64,000 bases of DNA from Notospermus geniculatus (GCA_002633025.1 NMRB01000180.1:284278-348277), one strand, 5' to 3'. Numbered from the stretch's first letter, positions 10,484 to 23,000 are shown. Notes: a model not told the origin generated them from the sequence alone. Numbers and translations are program-made.

Positions 10484-11256
10484 GACAGTGAGGTACATGT
10501 GACATTTGAAGATCAGCAACAAATCAACAAGTTTGCCAGACACAATGCTAAGCTTCAAGATCTGCAGGATGAGTTGGATGCAAAAAAGGTACATGCAATG
10601 CACAATACATGTATCTCACCTTTCAACGAAGACACCACCTTTCCACCAAGACAAAAGGAATTTGTGTGGCATGGAGAACACAATGTGTCCGTGTAGTGGT
10701 TTGTCTTGCTCATTGACATGTACAGGTCCAGCATGTTTGGTTTCATGGAAGACCATCGCTTGGCATAGTTCTTCAAACTTTAGTGTTTGCTTTCACCTGC
10801 CTTTTAGAATTGTCATCTTGTCAGTGCATAATAAATATGCATAATTTCCTCTTTTGCAGAAGGAGCTTCAGAATTTAGAAGATGCAGCAGACGAATTGGT
10901 GCTTTTAGATGAAGAGGAATCTGTGCCATATCCTTTTTGATCACTGTCATTTCGTTTTTTCGCGTCAATTTTATATGATTTAAGAAATGGGGTAACCCGG
11001 TGAATGTGAAATTATTCAAAATGTTCATGAACAGTCCTTAACCTTCCACACATATATGGTAGGAGAAGTGTTTGTGAGCACAAAGCCTGAAGAAGCCAAC
11101 AGTCTGTTGGATGCTGCTAAGGAAAGAGTACAAAAAGAAATTGAAGCGTTAGAATCAGAAAGTGGAGAACATAAAGGAATACTCTCAGACCTAAAAGTTA
11201 AATTATATGCCAAGTTTGGTAATAATATTAACTTAGAAAATGAGGAGGAGTCATAG
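10484..11256 (+). CDS. PFDN4: Prefoldin subunit 4 (first coding exon not found)
   Basis: Prefoldin is a cytosolic hexameric chaperone that hands nascent actin and tubulin to CCT; subunit 4 is a beta-type subunit with two helices of coiled coil. Exons are 10484-10588, 10860-10927 and 11052-11256 (stop). They encode VTFEDQQQINKFARHNAKLQ, then KELQNLEDAADELVLLDEEE with SVPY, then MVGEVFVSTKPEEA, ending LYAKFGNNINLE and an acidic tail. This aligns end to end with the human protein except for about 10 N-terminal residues. The first visible exon begins in phase 0 after a cttcag acceptor, so a tiny first exon with the ATG must lie upstream, between TSR3 and here or even before TSR3. I tested the ATGs between 10008 and 10483 and none reaches a convincing phase-0 donor. 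The last intron is U12-type (separate entry). Confidence 0.93.
10928..11051 (+). other. U12-type AT-AC intron of PFDN4
   Basis: The only splice that joins SVP to YMVGEVF removes 124 bases starting atatccttttt and ending cacac. The 5' site is the U12 AT-AC consensus (atatccttt), the branch word tccttaac at 11035-11042 is a perfect match, and the branch A is about 10 bases from the AC end. There is no usable GT donor nearby and no polypyrimidine tract. The intron would need the minor spliceosome. Confidence 0.9.
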
Positions 11257-11586
11257 ACAGGAGTTGTAGGAAGAATTGTATAGACCGTAGTTAGTATTTT
11301 GTGTGATAATTTGGTTATAGAAAAGACACCTGTTTACATGCATCTGGTGGAAAAAATGATTTATTTGAAGAAAATGAATGACACTTAAAAATTGGAGTTT
11401 GCCTTGTTTATTTTCAAAGACCTGCGGACCTGCTTAGGAACTTTTTGCCATGTTCACTGAGGATGTCATAATCATGTACACGTACTGGTACTTGGGTTTT
11501 GTTTAGTGAAAATATATAACCAGTAGACTTGAACGTTAGTTGGGGTGTTGATATTTTTGGTGACTGGGAGGGGAATGTCGATGGTC

Positions 11587-11651
11587 GTCAGCTGCCCCTG
11601 CATTCAGAGAGACTTTAGTGAAAAGTCTCTCTGAATGCAGGGGCAGCTGAC
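11587..11651. repeat. Short perfect hairpin
   Basis: Arms of about 28 bp built on gtcagctgcccctgcattca and its complement, with a loop of a few bases (tttagtgaaaa). It lies downstream of PFDN4. Confidence 0.7.
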
Positions 11652-11689
11652 AGGGATCTGTGGTTATAAGTATTTATTAGCAAATGCAG

Positions 11690-11857
11690 ATTTGTAGGGA
11701 AATGGAAGGGCTGGGGAGATATTCGCCCTGCGACTAGAAGTGTTCAGGAAAAAAATTAACTGAGAAACAGACGCGTGAAAAAAATCGCCTATCGCAAGGT
11801 TCGAACCCGGCGCCACAGATTCACAGCCGGGCGCTATACCGATGCGCCAGCCGGCCA
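11690..11857 (-). mobile_element. tRNA-derived SINE-like sequence
   Basis: On the minus strand the sequence reads tggcgcatcggtatagcgcc (A-box-like, with a D-arm stem), then about 25 bases later gggttcgaacc (a strong B box). The 3' side of an acceptor stem is lacking, and an A/T-rich tail follows. This fits a SINE head with a polymerase III promoter rather than a working tRNA. Confidence 0.5.
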
Positions 11858-12650
11858 TGCCATGATGGTGGTTGCTGAATAAATGTTTATAAATATATCC
11901 CAGCTACTCGACATATTTTTATGATAATAGAAAATGGCGTCACAAATCAGAATAATCTTACAGAAATCGCATTTGACAACATCCACAGAGCAAGTCGCCG
12001 GCAAATCTCTCAGTATATCGCTACATAATGTACCCATCTACGTTCACAGCCAATAAAAACGTGAACCAACCGCCCGGTATATTCCATCTGAACATTTGGT
12101 GCATATCTCCTATGAGTCCAATTCTATTGACTGACCCGTGACAAGTCTTTGGCTAGCTTCGCTGAGCGGCACGTTGGGCCCTTGCGTCAAGTTTCTTTCG
12201 TTAGTTTTGTATTATCTAACATTAACATGATTCAATGGTTTTGTGAACTTACAGAACCAGTGTGTCCCTGCTGACCAGACTTGATTATTGTCAGCTTTTT
12301 TCCGATATGTTTTGATTGGAAGAACTAACAAATACATTGTTCATCACGCTGCAGAAACTTGCATTTATTCTCATCCACTTACATGAAAAAAATAATGGCA
12401 TCACAGTTTGGAATCACAATGGATTAGCTCAGACTTCAGGGGGTCATTTGCCTCGCCATGCAGTAGCCAATAACATCAACAAGGAATTGAAAGACTATGT
12501 ATGCGAGAAACTCACTGTGGTGATGTTTCCTCCTTCCAAAAAATACTGGCATGTAACGAGGATTTTAAGCAAGAAGTAAATGTACAGCCCATCGTGAATA
12601 ATCAAGACGAGTCAACTGACTAGAACACTTTTTATGACAGGAACATGATA

Positions 12651-12895
12651 CAGTCCACCCTCGCTATACTGCTAGTGGTATTGTTGTTGGCAATAGGGAG
12701 GTTTTGCAAGCGCCCGGTTAGGCCATACGACGACGTTTATCTATTGTGTGGGTATACCCAAACAATAGATAAACGTCGTCGTATGGCCTAACCGGGCGCT
12801 TGCGAAACCTCCCTAATATTGAAATGCCTTCAACTGAGAAAGTCAACTGTCTGTGGTGGTATAGCGAGGGACGGAATAACGAGCGTGGACTGTAC
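12651..12895. mobile_element. Foldback MITE pair: 118-bp palindromic MITE inside an outer inverted repeat
   Basis: The inner element (12696-12813) starts gggaggttttgcaagcgccc and ends with its complement, flanked by TA on both sides, and is palindromic except for a short centre. A second copy of identical length is at 21920-22037. Outside it, tccaccctcgctatac at about 12655 and gtatagcgaggg with cgtggactgt at about 12858-12890 form a second, older inverted repeat, so the inner element may have landed in another one. Confidence 0.75.
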
Positions 12896-13188
12896 ATGCA
12901 CACGTATGTTCATGTAATCCAGGAATCCTTATTCACAGGTAATACATGTATGTAGCCCTACATGTACTCGTTCAAGCACATTTTCATAATGGAGACAGAA
13001 AACAGTTCATTTTTTCATAGAATCATCATTGAAAATATAGCACATACTGATGCACCATGCAGAGGTTGCAAAATGCAGCTCCATACATGTACACGTCGTA
13101 CATGTACCATCAGAGATCTTGTCAAGGGAGCTTTGCATGTTCAAAAGTTCAAAGAATCGCACATTTGTACATGAATTTCAGAGTGTGG

Positions 13189-16100
13189 TTATCTCATATG
13201 AGGACTGTCGGGTGATATCTTCTTTTTCTTTGATAACGATATCACATACGCCAGGGCCGTCTGTACAGTTGTCAAACAGTATCCTTCCTCTCCATAGAGA
13301 TACCTGTGGAAGAGAATGTTGGAAATCTATCACTGACGACAGACGTTTCACCAAAACGAACTGCATGTAAATCTAGCATTTGATTACTATCCTGTTTTAT
13401 TGAATATTCCTATTAAATTAGGCCTCCTCAGAGCAATTATATTGCGTAAATTTATGCGAGATCACTGCAGTATGAAGAAAATTCTTTGACGCTGTTAACC
13501 TAAAGCAAAACTGATGGAGAATTTGTAGAAAATGCTGTATTTTATACCGGTAAATGAAACAGAAGCCTACAGCACAGCAGTAACTAACATGGATATGAAA
13601 GGTTGAAGAAAGTTGGAAAATTGTTACGAATAAAGAAATCAACAGGAATCAACATGGTAACATCTACATGTACATCGTCATGTTCATGTAATCAATTGAG
13701 ATCTCTCACCAGAAGTCATGCAATGTGTGAATCGTAAATGTACCATAGCAATGACTGATGAAGTCCCATTCATGTATGGAGTGCCCTTTTGAAGCTCTGA
13801 TGCTCTGAGCAAACATGTGAAACTTTTGAAAAATATACATGTGCCAGTTTGTCAAACTGACCTTTCATTCAGTTTCGAATCAAACCCCCACCAAGTAACG
13901 GTAATGAAAAATCCCATCAGTTGGATCAATATTTGCTCACACCGCATGTAAAGAGTTGCAAAAAAGAAGCAAAACTGATCAGAAATTGTGTGTGATTGAA
14001 ACCGAGGCAATAGAACTGAAGAATTTTTCATGAGATGACAGTGATACATGTACTCACCCAGACCTGTTTCAAAATGTGTACTTCAGATTAATAATAACTT
14101 ATATTTCATTACTAATTAAATCAATGACAGGTTAACTTCCTTGCCTGAGTTTTTCAAAATATATATTCAACCCCTCAGAAATATTTTCACTGACAACGTT
14201 CCAAGGACATTCTTTCCTCCGATCTGGATCTTGAGGACCTTGATTATACTATTCATTTATTTGCCTCAAATTACCTAAGACAACATAAGGTGCCGGTACC
14301 TACCCATGGTGTATGAATTCTTCCAATAAAGCACATTCTGATAATATCTGTGGCATTTCGCTGTGGACGATCACAAAACTTATAATAGGAAGAAGATCAT
14401 CAGCTCCTCTGAAATAGAATGAGACCTAACTTTACATTGACTTTAACATCGCAAACATAATTTGCAATCCTGTCCTAATGTGCTTTTCACAAGACACAAA
14501 TCGGAAATGTTTGCTAAAATCAAAATTTACAAGGTGAGCTTATGAATTTTTACTAAAATGAATCAAGAAATGTTCTGTAAATGCACCTGTATACTTTATA
14601 TGTTGACAATTTTGTAGGTTTGCTTGAGTGGAGTTGTAAGTTTATAAATTCTCACTGATGGTGGTTGTAAATGTAAACAGAGCTACTTACAGAGATGCCC
14701 CTGGAGACTTGCCGGCCTCTAAACTCCCATAAAAGTCTTCAACACACTGACATGCACTTCTGGACATGTTTACTAGGAAAAGAAATAACAAATCATTAAG
14801 GTGTACAAATAAATTCTGCATTCAGTCACCAGAGTCATTGAAATTTCATGATATGGACCATAAACTTACCAAGACACTGCAACTTTTTGAGAGGGGAGTA
14901 GAAATGCTTTATTTTAATGACTTCTTCCACGGCTGGGAAATATGCCTGTGCTCCACCCATAAGGCAAAACTTCTCTCTGATACCGAAGCATTCAGGGCTT
15001 GATCCCATCATTTTCGTCATCACTTTGGCCAATTCTACTTCCTTGCGTTGGTTTACAACTCTATAAAGATATAGCAATAAGGTCATTAACTGAAAATGAA
15101 TTGACAGATATGAGTACACCCTATTATACCCTAGTATCAAACTTCAGCCTTGTTGTTTGCAAGGCCAATGATGATAGCCTCTAGATAAGATTTTTCAAAG
15201 CGATGCCTGCTCTCTGATGTCTGCTAATGTATGTAGGGTATGTACATGGCCTTAGACCTGCTTTGTACTCGAACTAATCAGCTCATCGTATGGAAAATGC
15301 TATTGTTTGCTTTCCCAATCATGGCCATACGATGGCAGAACTGGATGAAGTAGGCCTGCATTTACTGGTACATGTATAAACCAAGCCTCTTTCTAGTTAC
15401 CTAAAGAAGAGCAGCAAATGTGCCCAAAGTTGTTTGAAAAATGGGTCCTCAAGACAAATGTATAGCTGATCTCTCCCATCGGCAGTGTCCAATTGTTCAT
15501 AAGCTATGATGAACAACCAAAGTAACTTGTTCATACAGGAATGAACAAGTTTGTTGATGGTTTGTTGAAAGGTGGTCAGATCCTTATGTGAACTGGGTGT
15601 TGTTGGTCCTTCACTCTTTGCCGCTTGACTTTTATCAGGGGCAGTTTCTGCTGAAGTGTCACTTCTACATGGAATGTCTGCAGGAGGTGCTTCCGATATG
15701 TCCACAGTAACTGTAGATTTCTGCTTCTCAGAATCAGCACCATCTTCGTCATCATCAAACAGGTCATCAAAGTCTTCACTAGTGGTTAGACTTGCCATTG
15801 ATTCACTAGTTGTCATAGAAGTAGCCACATTGCCTGTTTCCAACGTGTTCTCCCGTGGGTTATCCGGCCGTGTCAGTTGTTCTATTACTTTGTCACCTTT
15901 TTCTTCTGCCTCCGCTAATTCATTCTTCACTTCCTCTGTCACTTTTGCAAAGTCAGTCTCATTCTTAGCATCATTTTCTGCTTCTAAGGAAGTCTCTAAG
16001 TCTTTTACAAGCTGTGCAGCATCAGAATCGCTAGCTTCCTCTTGTGAGTCTGCATTCCCTTCACTTTCGTTGGTTTCCTCTTTGGCCGAATCATCTTGAT

Positions 16101-19100
16101 ATGGTACTGAAATTGCATTGACTCTGTCTAAGTGTTTGTCCACCACTGGCTTGATTTTATTGTAGATGTCCAATTGATACTGAAGTAGAGCTTTCGTAAT
16201 AGGATGGTCATTGGACCTGAAAAAGATTTGCATGGCAACTTTACTCAAGGTGCACACAGTGTGTACATGTACTGGTGCCTTATCTGACAGGACTGAACTG
16301 TTTCAAAACCTGCAATCATTCTCATAATGCACCTAACAAAGCATTCAGACAGGTCTGTAGTATTGCGTTTTCTCTCTGCAAGGCCAGTGCAAGTTAGAAG
16401 AGAACAATGATAAATGATGACAAAAATTCATGACACAAAACAAAACCTACCTCAAGATTTGCTCCACCAGAAGATGAATTAATCGTTCATCCTTTGGATT
16501 CTGTCCGATCCTCTCCCTCCAACTCAAAGGCCATTTCTGAAAGGGAGATATGCCATTAGCACTCGGAGCACATTGTTGCACAAGAAAGGCTTTGACACGA
16601 ACCTCAAATTGCCCAAATGGCTCTCCGTATTGCCTCACTTCTGTGGTACCCGGTATTTCAGATCTTGACATCAGATTCACTGAATTCAAAAGCTTGATCC
16701 AAAGATACGTAGATACATTCTCTGAGCATGTTGAGGGAAATGTGAATGCATGTATGTGTTGATCTGCATGTGGGAAAACAGTCCGACATAGATCTCCATG
16801 TTCTAATATTTACTTGGCTGTTCATTATCAACCTGTGGAATTATTCTACCTTATTGTATGTTGAATGCATACTCACAGCCTTCTCCTCATATTTCATTAC
16901 ACTTGCAAAGAACTCCTGGTCATCCTTTGACGACAACCTCCTGCAAGTAAGTCAGGAATCAATCCGATCCATGGAACCTGTTGAAAGCACTACATGTAGC
17001 TACCTGCTAAATTGCCTTCATCAGGGGTAATCCTTTCAAACTAGCAACCAACATGACAGCGAGATTTGTTCAACATAGATTATGTGATATATCTATATGC
17101 CAGTAGGTCAGAAGAGCAAAGTCCTTTAGCACTCTTCAATGCATTGACCTTACACTACATGTGTGACCCATCACATCAAATCAGATATGAAGTCGCTCCG
17201 AACTTGGCAGGTTGAACCCAACATTTTGTCAATTTCAATAGGCCCAGGCTTTTGTCTGCCTTTTGTAACATCTGAGCAATTTTCTTCCTACATCTCCTGG
17301 GGTTATTTTAGTTCATCATGGGTCATATATCTTGTGCAACTTAATACCTGATTTGATGTGATGGGTCACATGTAATGTCACAACTCTCACCTTGCTGCTT
17401 CTTGTTCTATAGCTTTTCTTCTTTCTAGGAGCTTCCTTTCTACCTGTCTTCGGTCAAGGATTCTAAAATATCATGGTTGCAATATTTTAAATCAAAAACA
17501 CATACTTTTGTTCACAATTTGATTGTGTGAGGCTAATAACCCCAGGCAAACTGAAAACTCATCTCTGCTTCAAGGATACTGCTTCTTGACGTGCTTTGGC
17601 AATAGCAGCATTTTCTATCAATTTTCGCTGAAGTGTTAGACTCTGAAAATACCCAGACAAGAGTGCATCATTAACTTGTATCATAAACTATGCAGTAGTG
17701 AATGCATTGAAATCCAGTCAGTTGGCTTCTTGTCAATGAGGTTGCAACATATAACCACATTGCAATTCCATGAGAGGTAATTCAGTTTTGTATTGAAGTG
17801 GATGGAATATTTCCTTCTCACCATCTCAGTTGCTCTCTTGTCAGACGGTGATGCCATCCTGGCAATCCTTGCCCTATAGTTAGATATCAACCGTTTATTC
17901 GTCAATTGGGCTTGCTCCATAGGACTGAGATCCCTAAATTGAGAAAGAACAAATGTGTGTTGAAATGACTTAGAAAGACAGGATGAGATAATCTGGACAT
18001 AATCTTTACTCATCAACAATGCAAATCATGTGTGATTCATCAGTTAGGCCTACTTTGTAAATGAACAGGAGAGAAGGGGTTCAAGTGAGTTGATCTTACA
18101 TTCTCAGGCTACTTGGGGCCAATGAATCTGGTTGTTGATGAAAACTTGGGGATTTCTTCCGAAAGGGGTCTGTTGGTGTTGGTATCCTGTCACTAGACGA
18201 CGCTGGATCTGGATGGACTAAAGGTACTTCTGCAGCTGGAAAATTTATGGAAGTTTTAAGATTATATGTGATGAGGATTGTGAGGAAAATATTCATGTTG
18301 AATATTTTTGGAAGAGAATGTTCCTGATGGTGCTGAAAAACAGTAACTATAGGGCATAACTCACCTCCAATGTTTTCAACTACAGCTCCTAACCGTTCCA
18401 TACTTTGTTGGCCTAATTTGATAAATTTCTTTGTCATTGTTGTGATTTGAAACTGTTGACCACCTGAAAAAAATGATGCATTTTTTAGAATAAAGAACAG
18501 TATAGAATTTGAAACTTAATGAGAAACACGAAGCAAAAGGAGTGCACATCCTCATTCCGTATACCGGTACTCTGTGGCAGAATATCACCAGAAGACAAGC
18601 CACGCAAGTTCCATGTGGGAATTTGAGCCCGCGAAGTAGGCCTAAACTCATGGAAATTTCAGTTTCCATATCAACATCATGCATCCTAATCCTAATCCCA
18701 TCATACATGTCATATGACCATAAACTATGGTGATTAGTTTTAGTTTATGATATGACTGAATTACCTTTGTTAGCAAAATCATCAGACAAACATTTGACGA
18801 TGAACGTTATGCTTTGAATGTATTGCCAGTAAGCTTCCTGAAATGAATGATTGACATGACTGTGATATGATTATTGAAAACAATTATTATAATTATAGAA
18901 GCTTACAATCTATTTTTGTTATTAACTATAAATACATGTATACTATAGTATAGTTTGGTGAGCATGATAGGGACTTCAGTAACTGGCATGACTATAGTTT
19001 GGTTAGCATATAATTGATAGGGACTTCAGTAACTGACATGACTGGGTATTGACATTGAGAGACGAGGAACTCAGTCTGGGACTGATAGTGATAAAACAAG

Positions 19101-19549
19101 CCAGCCTACACTGGAAAAAATCACTGGCTCAAGGACTGGCTCAGCCTTTTAAGCCACCAATTTGAGCCACTTTTGGCTCAGCCTGAGCCAAAATTATTTC
19201 CAGTGTATCTTCCTTCTTCTTGCCCTTGGGATTGGGATGGATGTCATCCACATCTATATCTAGGCCTAGGCTAGGCCATGGAAGTACTATTATACTTCCA
19301 TGGCTAGGCCTAGTTAGTTGTACTTGATTGAGTCTTATTACTTCCATTTCCATTCCACGGGTCTAGTCCGGCCTACTTTCACTTTCATGCTTTGACTTAG
19401 TTGATATGACATGAGATGGCAGATCACTTTTGCACTGTTTTGTCGTTTGATGGATGACTTACAACATGTTTGTTGTTAGAATCCAATTTGATTGCTTCAG
19501 CTATTGCTTTCAGGGCAGTACTGATGTTCCTTTCTAATACACCCTCCAT
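13189..19549 (-). CDS. VPS9D1: VPS9 domain-containing protein 1
   Basis: VPS9 domains are nucleotide exchange factors for Rab5-class GTPases on endosomes. Fourteen exons read on the minus strand: 19549-19463, 18837-18765, 18463-18365, 18235-18100, 17933-17822, 17642-17580, about 17443-17391, 16940-16877, 16536-16451, 16216-15401, 15060-14870, 14772-14691, 14408-14304, 13303-13189. The phases chain to a protein of about 693 residues (human 631). The N-terminus ([10 protein letters not shown], then [15 protein letters not shown]) forms an MIT-like helical bundle. The middle is a charged coiled coil. The 816-nt exon carries an acidic Ser-rich stretch. The VPS9 domain shows [29 protein letters not shown] and [20 protein letters not shown], with the diagnostic D-D-L-P and G-E-x-x-Y-x-L-T residues. 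The 17.4-kb exon start is uncertain: the pyrimidine-rich acceptor (17463) is out of phase, whereas cag at 17446-17444 is in phase. BPHL diverges from its 5' end. Confidence 0.92.
17157..17373. mobile_element. MITE in a VPS9D1 intron
   Basis: Inverted ends built on gtgacccatcacatcaaatc and its complement, flanked by acatg words. It ends about 18 bases before the 17391 exon edge on the window strand, just inside the intron past that exon's donor. Confidence 0.6.
18949..19043. repeat. Two-unit tandem repeat in VPS9D1 intron 1
   Basis: A unit of about 45 bp built on tatagtttggt and gatagggacttcagtaact occurs twice in a row, with an indel in the middle. Confidence 0.7.
19109..19205. mobile_element. 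Short MITE, cactggaaa/tttccagtg ends
   Basis: About 97 bp with inverted ends cactggaaaaaat and attatttccagtg, flanked by TA. The interior repeats ggctcaag/gagcca words. It sits in VPS9D1 intron 1. A second hairpin just downstream (about 19258-19316) has arms tctaggcctaggctaggcca and ggcctag. Confidence 0.65.
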
Positions 19550-20002
19550 TTCGTCAAGTGTAAGAGGAGGAAGCACAATACATTAGTATTTTAAGCTGCT
19601 TTTCCACACGCCAAAATGACATGAACTGCTGAATGAATTTCACTTCCGGGTTGGTTGAAATTTCGCGATTGCTACACGAATGCAAACCCGCGTTGTTGTT
19701 TCGAAATTCCATTGTCACCGGGGTTCTCTCCAGAATACTTTGTAACCACCAAAACAAAGTTTTCTGCTTCAAGGTCATTTTTCCGCGTTTTATCAATTTG
19801 AATGTTCACATTTGATTTATGAATCAAACCAAAGGCATTTTACTCTGGCTAATCATGTCAATCTGAAGGACTGGTCGCGCTTTTTACGGGAAGTTTCCAC
19901 ACCACCACGTGGCATTCGAATTTCCCGCCTTTTAACATTTCGATTTATTATGTCGTCTGTGCGCAAGAGAGCGTTTTCGTGTGGTCATGGTGGTGACTAG
20001 GA
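19550..20002. promoter_or_regulatory. Head-to-head promoter region of VPS9D1 and BPHL
   Basis: Only 453 bp separate the two divergent start codons. The BPHL-proximal part has a CACGTG E-box (19906-19911) and TTTCCCGCC (19921-19929), an E2F-type word. Use of these sites is inferred from sequence alone. Confidence 0.5.
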
Positions 20003-23000
20003 ATGGCTGGTTCGATTTGTAGAAGTGCTGCGAGAAAAACTGTCGGTGTTCTCAAATGTGTTGCGCACCAGATGGCCGCAGGGACACGACCGCGTTATTC
20101 AACTAAACCAGAGTAGGTTGTTGGCGTATTGGACCGTCCCCTTTTTGCATAGCAGCCCGCCGCCCGACAGGATTCGTCATCATAGGGCTAGGGTAAAAAA
20201 TCATCGCTGTCCGTGCACATGTAGGCTACCGTATCGGTAGGCCTCTGCAGACGTCTACAGGTTGATTCAGAAGTGAATATTAGGCCTAACCGTTGAACGC
20301 GGGTCCCCTTAGCGCGCGTCTAGGCAGGGTTCAAGTAGCCGCGGGGACTAGGGCCTAGGCCTAGGCCGTTATTGCCATGTAGGCCTAGGCTTAGCTTTGG
20401 CCTAATTTCTGTCTCCCATTCTGATTGAGACGGAGCCCCCTGCAGGGCAGGTGGCCCGCGGGAGGGGGCATAGTCTACTAGGCCCAAAATTTGGCTCTGG
20501 GGCGGGGAGTCTGCACTCTGATGAATACTGCCCCTGCCCTTGGCTTCATGGCTTAGGCCCAGCTAAGCTTCTTGCATTGGCCATCCCGTTGGGTACGGCC
20601 TTTGGAGCATATTGACTGACTACCGACCAGTACCAGTCAGTGCTTGCTGTGCCGCGGAGCTGTGTGTGAGGTGTATTTTCGATGTCAGAGGCCTGTGATC
20701 AGAGGCCCCCTATGCAATATGAACAATGGTAGGCCTATAGGTCTCGAGCAAACATTAACAAAATGTAGGCCTTACGGTTCTTCCACGTCACAATATTATT
20801 GCACAGATATGGGGCCCAAAATGGGTGTCATTTGCTTCTGGCATAATGGATGGAAGAAAGATTGATATAATATTGCCCATTTTGATCCCCAGATTGTGCA
20901 ATAATATTGCACGTCGATAGGCCACTTAACATGTTTCGGCAATTGATAGATCATTGATTTCAGCTCCTTGAAAGTAATTTAATGCTTCCTCGTTCGCTGA
21001 TCGACCAGTCGTCCTGTGGGGAATGGAAAAAATAGCGGGTCAACCAGCCATGTCAGCGTGGCGAGAATTTCTTGTGAAAGCGCCCATACTGGCAATCTTT
21101 CTTCTACCCATCATGCCCCTATTTTGGGCCCCATATTGTGCAATAATATTGATCGTGTAGGGGCCGCTGGTGGACTTGGATGGACTCAGCATTTCTTCTT
21201 GATTTAGATCGCTGTTCACGGAAGTAGAGGGCCATAAAATCCATTATGAGAAAGTTGGCAACGGGGACCACACGGTGCTACTTCTTCCTGGAGCCTTGGG
21301 TATAGTTACTTATTCTGTCGGTCAAATTCTAGTTTCTGGCCTGTTGTCTGTTGTACCGGTAACACATAAGCAGAAATAAACAATTTTTATTTTCGTACGT
21401 CAACGTTGTGTTAAGCATTCTTCATACAATAAAAATGCCATATCACTAAGTGAGTTTGTCGCAGGTCGTTGACTGGTCTTTCGTCTTGCCCCGTTTTTAA
21501 TTCAGGGTGTAGCAGAACGGACTTCGCACCTCAAATCGAGAAACTGAATCGTGATGAGTTCACCGTGATCGCCTGGGATCCGCCGGGCTATGGGAAGAGC
21601 AGACCACCAGTGAGGGAGTGGCCGAAACGCTATCTCCATAGCGATGCCAGCACTTGCGCCAAATTCATGGAGGTGGGTGGACTCTCAGGGACGGGTGTAG
21701 GTCCCTACGCCTCTCATCGACCCAAGAGGTTGATCTTCCCTGAAAGAAGGAGGCCGAGGAGGAGGCGGCGGCGGCGGGTTTTAGGCCTAAGCGGATTGGG
21801 AATGCTCGCTGGTCACACAAGGTGTGAGCCTACCTTAGTCTGTAAAAGGTAAAAAAATTGAGAATAGTGATTTTCATATGAAGTGGTCTGGCCACGGCCA
21901 AGTCTGAAGTTCGTTATTAGGGAGGTTTCGCAAGCGCCCGGTTAGGCCATACGACGACGTTTATCTATTGTTTGGGTATACACACACAATAGATAAACGT
22001 CGTCGTATGGCCTAACCGGGCGCTTGCGAAACCTCCCTATTCTTTCAGAAAATCGGCTACGACAAGTATTCGGCGGCCGGCTGGAGTGACGGTGGTATAA
22101 CAGCTCTGATCTTGACGGCTAATCACCAAGACAAGATCAGGAAGCTTGTGATCTGGGGCGCAAATTCTTACGTCACTGATGAAGAAATGAAAGTTCTTGA
22201 AGGTCAGCGTAGATGACAAGCCATTTTTATCGACTTATGACGGACTTCGGTCTGGTTGAGCGAAGTGGTCCGATGGAATAAAAGGCAGTCGCCTGTGAAT
22301 GTACTAGGGCCCTACCTTAAGTAAGTGTCAGGCGGAGTACGTCACTGCTCAGAGCACTGACGTTCAGGCAAGTGTTATAGGGATGAGCTGTGTCGGTACC
22401 CTATCGGAATAACCTGGAAGGGCGCTGTAAATTAGTGATTTCTATAACGTGATTCTCCTTCACTTATAGGTATACGTGACATTGACAAATGGAGTGAACG
22501 TATGAAAAAATCCTTTATTGAGGTATACGGTGAGGAATATTTTAGGGAACACTGGAGCAAATGGGTAGATGCGTTTGATGTCTACCACAAGGAACCTAAA
22601 GGTAAACAGACAGATTGTAACCCGTGGGATTTGCGTTGTGTCATTGTTAGCTGTACGTTCTCATCAAATGCATTAATTGGCCGATGAACATGTCATTCTT
22701 GTAATATTCTGTCTCGTCATTTTCACGCCTCTACAGGAAACATTTGCATGGAAGACCTGCCCAGTATTGACTGTCCGACTCTGATCATCCATGGCCAGAA
22801 GGATCCCATGGTTCCCCAGTTCCACGCCGACTATCTGAAGAAGAACATCAAGGGTGCTCAGTAAGACAAGATTGATCATTCTACAGTAGCTACTGAAAAG
22901 ATCATCCCGGCGTTGGAAAGCTCTATCGTTGAAGAATTCGAATCAGTCGAGTTATTATGAGAAAAGTAGTGTCGGGTCACGTAGGCCTACCAGACCGTAA

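Larger units (their letters stand above)
11257..13188. other. PFDN4-VPS9D1 tail-to-tail gap
   Basis: No exon is seen. The gap holds a 65-bp hairpin, a SINE-like element and a foldback MITE, listed separately, plus the 3' ends of both genes. Confidence 0.6.

Noticed and set aside
11760-11857. Functional tRNA gene
   Set aside because: The acceptor stem halves do not pair and the anticodon arm is irregular; a SINE head fits better.
15656-16099. Ser-rich open frame of 147 codons on the plus strand
   Set aside because: It is antisense to the large acidic VPS9D1 exon; the Ser richness mirrors acidic codons of the real frame.
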